A DNA stretch of 8,855 bases, taken from Zoogloeaceae bacterium (GTDB taxonomy: Bacteria > Pseudomonadota > Gammaproteobacteria > Burkholderiales > Rhodocyclaceae). The position numbers were made by a program, and so were the translations under genes. Numbering within the stretch: the stretch's first letter is position 1; every line of letters starts with the position of its first letter. The stretch spans positions 1-8,855 of the forward strand of contig JAISPO010000088.1 of assembly GCA_031274855.1 (NCBI GenBank). The letters run 5' to 3'. A model generated the notes under the pieces. It saw only the letters and a list, made by a program, of their open reading frames with translations, was not told where the DNA came from and ran no database searches. Of the stretch, positions 5,644 through 8,855 are shown one piece after another.

Positions 5644-6384
5644 TTACAGATTGAGCAAAAGCTCGTGCTCCTCAGGAAGCCGGCGGAAGCCACGATGCTG
5701 ATAGTAATCGAAGATGGCCGCGACCACGGATTCGGGGTCATCAATGATGGAAATCAAGTCCATGTCCTCGGGGTCAATCATGCCCTCGGCGACCAATCGG
5801 GCGCGGAACCAATCGAGCATCCCGTCCCAGAATTCGCCGCCGACCAGAATCAGCGGAATTTTCGGTGTCTTTCCGGTCTGGATCAGCGTCAGGGCTTCCA
5901 ATAATTCGTCGAGGGTGCCGAAGCCGCCGGGCAGCACCACATAGGCGGTGGCGATTTTGACGAACATGTACTTGCGGGCGAAGAAGTGGCGGAAAGTCTG
6001 CGAAATGTCCTGATAGCGGTTGGCAACCTGTTCGTGCGGCAACTGAATGTTGAGGCCCACCGACACGCCCTTGCCGCTGAACGCGCCTTTGTTGGCCGCC
6101 TCCATCACGCCCGGCCCGCCGCCTGAAATGACCGTGAAACCGGCATCGGAAAGCAGGCGGGCAATGCGCTCGGCCAGTTGGTAATACGGGGATTCCGGCG
6201 GCACGCGCGCGCTGCCGAAAATGGACACGGCAGGCTGAACATTGGCCAGACGCTCGGTTGCCTCGACGAACTCTGACATAATTCCGAACACCCGCCATGC
6301 TTCGCGGGCCGCCGCTTGGGTCGTCTGCGCCGGAGCGACCGTCCAGGGATCGGTGATATCCGGCAGCTTATTTTTCGCGCTCAT
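5644..6384 (-). CDS. LOG family (TIGR00730) nucleoside-5'-monophosphate phosphoribohydrolase
   Basis: This 246-aa Rossmann-fold protein belongs to the LOG family, long mis-annotated as lysine decarboxylase. Members split the N-glycosidic bond of AMP or of cytokinin nucleotides, giving the free base and ribose 5-phosphate. Both signature motifs are intact: GGGPGVMEAANKG (88-100) and PGGFGTLDE (152-160), with Arg137 in the FFARK segment as the expected partner of the motif glutamate. The protein is longer than plant LOG (about 200 aa), with an extra N-terminal segment of about 50 residues (AWRVFGIMSEFVE at 29-41), as in the larger bacterial subgroup. The substrate in this organism cannot be read from sequence; AMP is the likelier default. 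GAGG lies 5 nt before the ATG, inside codons 2-3 of the divergent polA. It is the first gene of the minus-strand cluster. Confidence 0.92.
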   Translation of the reverse strand: MSAKNKLPDITDPWTVAPAQTTQAAAREAWRVFGIMSEFVEATERLANVQPAVSIFGSARVPPESPYYQLAERIARLLSDAGFTVISGGGPGVMEAANKGAFSGKGVSVGLNIQLPHEQVANRYQDISQTFRHFFARKYMFVKIATAYVVLPGGFGTLDELLEALTLIQTGKTPKIPLILVGGEFWDGMLDWFRARLVAEGMIDPEDMDLISIIDDPESVVAAIFDYYQHRGFRRLPEEHELLLNL

Positions 6385-6389
6385 ATATG
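6382..6389. promoter_or_regulatory. Palindromic divergent start junction CATATATG between the LOG gene and polA
   Basis: The minus-strand ATG (6382-6384) and the plus-strand ATG (6387-6389) are separated by only two bases, so the junction is a perfect palindrome. The LOG-gene Shine-Dalgarno (GAGG, complement of 6390-6393) is read from the opposite strand of polA codons 2-3. On the plus strand the 25 bases before polA show no Shine-Dalgarno motif. I could not identify convincing -10/-35 boxes on either strand here. Confidence 0.8.
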
Positions 6390-8855
6390 CCTCTTTTGCT
6401 CCTCGTCGATGGTTCGTCCTACCTGTATCGCGCCTACCATGCGCTGCCTGATCTGCGCGCCGCGTCGGGCCAGCCGACCGGCGCGATCAAGGGGGTGCTG
6501 TCCATGCTGCGCAAGCTCGCAACCGACTATAAGGCAGATTATCGCGCCGTGGTGTTTGACGCCAAAGGCAAAACTTTCCGCGACGACTGGTATCCCGATT
6601 ACAAGGCCAACCGGCCACCCATGCCGGACGATCTCGCCGCGCAGATTGAACCGCTGCACGAGTGCGTCCGCGCCGAAGGCTGGCCGCTGCTGAGCGTCGC
6701 GGGCGTGGAGGCCGATGATGTGATCGGCACCCTGTCCTGCGCAGCGGCTGCGCAAGGCATTGACTGCGTGATTTCGACCGGCGACAAGGATTTGGCGCAA
6801 CTCGTCAATGCCCGCGTCAAGCTCGTCAACACCATGAGCAATGAGGTCCTCGACGAAACCGGCGTGCGGGAAAAATTCGGTGTGCCGCCTGAGCGCATGG
6901 TCGACTTTCTGGCGCTGACCGGCGATGCGACGGACAATGTGCCCGGCGTCGCCAAAGTCGGCCCCAAGACAGCGGCCAAGTGGTTGGCGCAGTATGGCAC
7001 GCTCGACGCCATCGTTGCCCGCGCCGGCGAAATCAGCGGCGCGGCGGGCGAAAACCTGCGCGCCCATCTCGACTTCCTGCCGCTGGGCCGCAAGCTCGTC
7101 ACCGTTGCCTGTGATCTCGATTTGCCGGTGCCGTTAGCCGATCTTGCGCCGCAAGCCGCCGACGCCGCCAAGCTCGCCGGACTCTATGACCGGCTCGGTT
7201 TCAAAAACTGGCTGCGCGAGGCACAAGCCGCCGCGCCGTCAGCGTCGCCGCCGCCCGCCGTAAAAAATGCCGTCGACAGCTACGAGGCCATTCTCGACGA
7301 AACCGCTTTCGCCCGCTGGCTGGCCAAAATTGAAACTGCGCCGTTGACCGCGCTCGACACCGAAACCACTGGCCTTGATCCGCTACAGGCGCAACTGGTC
7401 GGCATTTCCTTTGCGGTCAAGACAGGCGAAGCCGCCTATCTGCCGCTGGCGCACCGATACGCCGGCGCGCCGCCGCAACTGGCTTTCGATGCTGCGCTGG
7501 CGCGGCTCAAGCCTTGGCTGGAATCGCCGCAACACAAGAAGGCAGGCCAGCATCTCAAATACGACCGCCACATTTTTGCCAATCACGGTATCGCCTTGCG
7601 CGGCATCGCGGACGACACCCTGCTCGAATCCTATGTGCTGGAATCGGACAAGTCGCACGACCTCGGCAGTCTGGCCGAGCGGCATCTTGGCCTCAAGTCG
7701 ATCAGCTACGACGACGTGACCGGCAAAGGCGCGAAACGCATTTCCTTCGCCGAGGTACCGGTCGAAAAGGCCGCCGAATATGCCGCAGAAGACGCCGACT
7801 TGACGCTGCGCGTGCATGAGGCGCTGACATCAAAGCTGGCTGCCGAACCGCAACTCGACACCCTCTACCGCGAGCTTGAATTGCCCGTCGCCGAAGCGCT
7901 CTACCGCATGGAACGAAACGGCGTGTTGATCGACGTGTTCTCGCTTGCCCAGCAGGGCGACGAACTGGGCCGCAAACTGCTGGTGCTGGAATCCGAAGCG
8001 CAGCAGCTTGCCGGCCAGCCCTTCAATTTGGCATCGACCAAACAGTTGGGTGAAATCCTGTTCGGTCAGTTGGGCCTGCCGGTGGTGAAAAAAACCCCCG
8101 GCGGCGTGCCTTCAACCGACGAAGAAGTGCTGGCGAAGCTGGCCGAGGATTACCCGCTGCCGCGCAAAATTCTCGATTACCGCAGCCTCGCCAAACTCAA
8201 AAACACCTATATCGACAAGCTGCCGCAAATGGTGAATCCGCAGACCGGCCGCGTACATACCAGCTTCGGTCAGGCGGTTGCCGTGACGGGGCGGCTGTCG
8301 AGCAACGACCCCAATCTGCAAAACATTCCCGCGCGCACCGCCGAGGGACGGCGCATCCGCTCGGCCTTCATCGCCCCCTCCGGCTGTGCCATCGTCTCTG
8401 CCGACTATTCGCAAATCGAACTGCGCATCATGGCGCATTTGTCCAACGACGCCCGCCTGCTCGACGCCTTCGCGCGCGGCGAGGACATCCACCGCGCCAC
8501 CGCCGCCGAAGTGTTCGGCGTGACGCCGCTGGAAATCGGCCCCGAACAGCGCCGCGCCGCTAAAGCCATCAACTTCGGCCTCATTTATGGCATGAGCGCC
8601 TTCGGCCTCGCCAAGCAAATCAACGTCGACCGCAGCGCCGCGCAAGCCTACATGGATCGCTACTTCGCCCGCTATCCGGGCGTCGCCCGCTACATGGAAG
8701 AAACCCGCGCCCAAGCCCGTGACCAGGGCTATGTCGAAACCGTCTTTGGCCGCCGCCTCTGGCTGCCCGAAATCAAATCAGGCATCGCCGCCCGCCGTCA
8801 GGGCGCGGAACGCGCCGCCATCAACGCCCCCATGCAAGGCACCGCCGCCGACCTC
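6387..8855 (+). CDS. polA: DNA polymerase I (3'-truncated by window edge)
   Basis: The frame is open for 823 codons to the last base; full-length family members are roughly 900-930 aa. DNA polymerase I fills gaps in repair and removes Okazaki primers. The 5'-3' exonuclease domain covers about 1-285, with LLLLVDGSSYLYRA at the start and conserved acidic sites around VEADDVIGT (107-115), STGDKDL (130-136) and LTGDATDNVPG (177-187). The 3'-5' proofreading domain (about 300-490) looks intact: Asp324 and Glu326 (LDTETTGLD), Asp393 (KYDR) and Tyr465/Asp469 (YAAED). Polymerase motif A has Asp673 (ADYSQIELR). Motif B has Arg722, Lys726, Phe730 and Tyr734 (KAINFGLIYG). The frame ends just after NAPMQGTAAD, so motif C (HDE) lies outside. 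The start matches the usual N-terminus, but no Shine-Dalgarno motif precedes it. Confidence 0.97.
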   Translation, partial: MPLLLLVDGSSYLYRAYHALPDLRAASGQPTGAIKGVLSMLRKLATDYKADYRAVVFDAKGKTFRDDWYPDYKANRPPMPDDLAAQIEPLHECVRAEGWPLLSVAGVEADDVIGTLSCAAAAQGIDCVISTGDKDLAQLVNARVKLVNTMSNEVLDETGVREKFGVPPERMVDFLALTGDATDNVPGVAKVGPKTAAKWLAQYGTLDAIVARAGEISGAAGENLRAHLDFLPLGRKLVTVACDLDLPVPLADLAPQAADAAKLAGLYDRLGFKNWLREAQAAAPSASPPPAVKNAVDSYEAILDETAFARWLAKIETAPLTALDTETTGLDPLQAQLVGISFAVKTGEAAYLPLAHRYAGAPPQLAFDAALARLKPWLESPQHKKAGQHLKYDRHIFANHGIALRGIADDTLLESYVLESDKSHDLGSLAERHLGLKSISYDDVTGKGAKRISFAEVPVEKAAEYAAEDADLTLRVHEALTSKLAAEPQLDTLYRELELPVAEALYRMERNGVLIDVFSLAQQGDELGRKLLVLESEAQQLAGQPFNLASTKQLGEILFGQLGLPVVKKTPGGVPSTDEEVLAKLAEDYPLPRKILDYRSLAKLKNTYIDKLPQMVNPQTGRVHTSFGQAVAVTGRLSSNDPNLQNIPARTAEGRRIRSAFIAPSGCAIVSADYSQIELRIMAHLSNDARLLDAFARGEDIHRATAAEVFGVTPLEIGPEQRRAAKAINFGLIYGMSAFGLAKQINVDRSAAQAYMDRYFARYPGVARYMEETRAQARDQGYVETVFGRRLWLPEIKSGIAARRQGAERAAINAPMQGTAADL

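Noticed and set aside
6354..6359. TGATAT as a -10 box for polA
   Set aside because: There is no acceptable -35 hexamer at a suitable distance, and the match is too weak to report as a promoter.
8088..8099. A7C5 run in polA as a programmed frameshift or broken-gene site
   Set aside because: The frame reads through it as conserved KKTPGG and continues with intact motifs A and B. The run is in the wrong register for a standard slippery heptamer.
6381..8714. Minus-strand open frames (6381-7067, 7383-7817, 8112-8714) opposite polA
   Set aside because: They are mirror frames of conserved polA codons, without ribosome-binding sites or domains. The polA motifs on the plus strand explain the region fully.
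1..8855. A novel defence, mobile or biosynthetic system in the window
   Set aside because: All ten coding genes are housekeeping or conserved uncharacterised families in a compact operon layout. I saw no integrase, transposase, toxin, nuclease-helicase, reverse transcriptase or CRISPR signal.

Overview
This window is an ordinary chromosomal housekeeping region of a GC-rich proteobacterium, most likely a betaproteobacterium of the Rhodocyclales/Nitrosomonadales type. The support is the order nadD-rsfS-rlmH-maf-rng, two BPSS1780-type membrane proteins and a DUF2782 protein next to polA, all of which I associate with betaproteobacteria. The placement comes from recognising families and gene order, not from a database search.

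Layout. Positions 1-196 hold no gene, but they contain an imperfect inverted repeat (17-119) and a partial direct copy of its end. From 197 to 6384 nine genes lie tightly packed on the minus strand. In the direction of transcription they are: a LOG-family nucleotide hydrolase, a secreted DUF2782 protein, two tandem BPSS1780-type membrane proteins, nadD, rsfS, rlmH, maf and rng. The largest gap is 23 nt, and the last four genes follow one another by a 2-nt gap and then three ATGA stop/start overlaps. On the plus strand polA starts at 6387 and runs off the right edge with 823 codons present; only the end of the polymerase domain is missing. The polA and LOG start codons are separated by 2 nt, so each gene's promoter must lie in the other's coding sequence or further away.

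How the genes fit together. NadD makes the NAD precursor dinucleotide. RsfS and RlmH act on the large ribosomal subunit, RNase G matures the 5' end of 16S rRNA, Maf removes non-canonical or excess pyrimidine nucleotides, and the LOG protein probably splits nucleoside monophosphates. DNA polymerase I repairs DNA and removes primers. The common theme is nucleotide and ribosome housekeeping. The membrane and DUF2782 genes are the only ones without an assignable function.

I found no mobile element, CRISPR array, RNA gene, toxin or defence system, and no sign of a new system. The observations most worth a second look are the repeat with compensatory changes at the left end, the 2-nt divergent start junction, the tandem membrane paralogues, and the lack of Shine-Dalgarno sequences in the downstream half of the operon.
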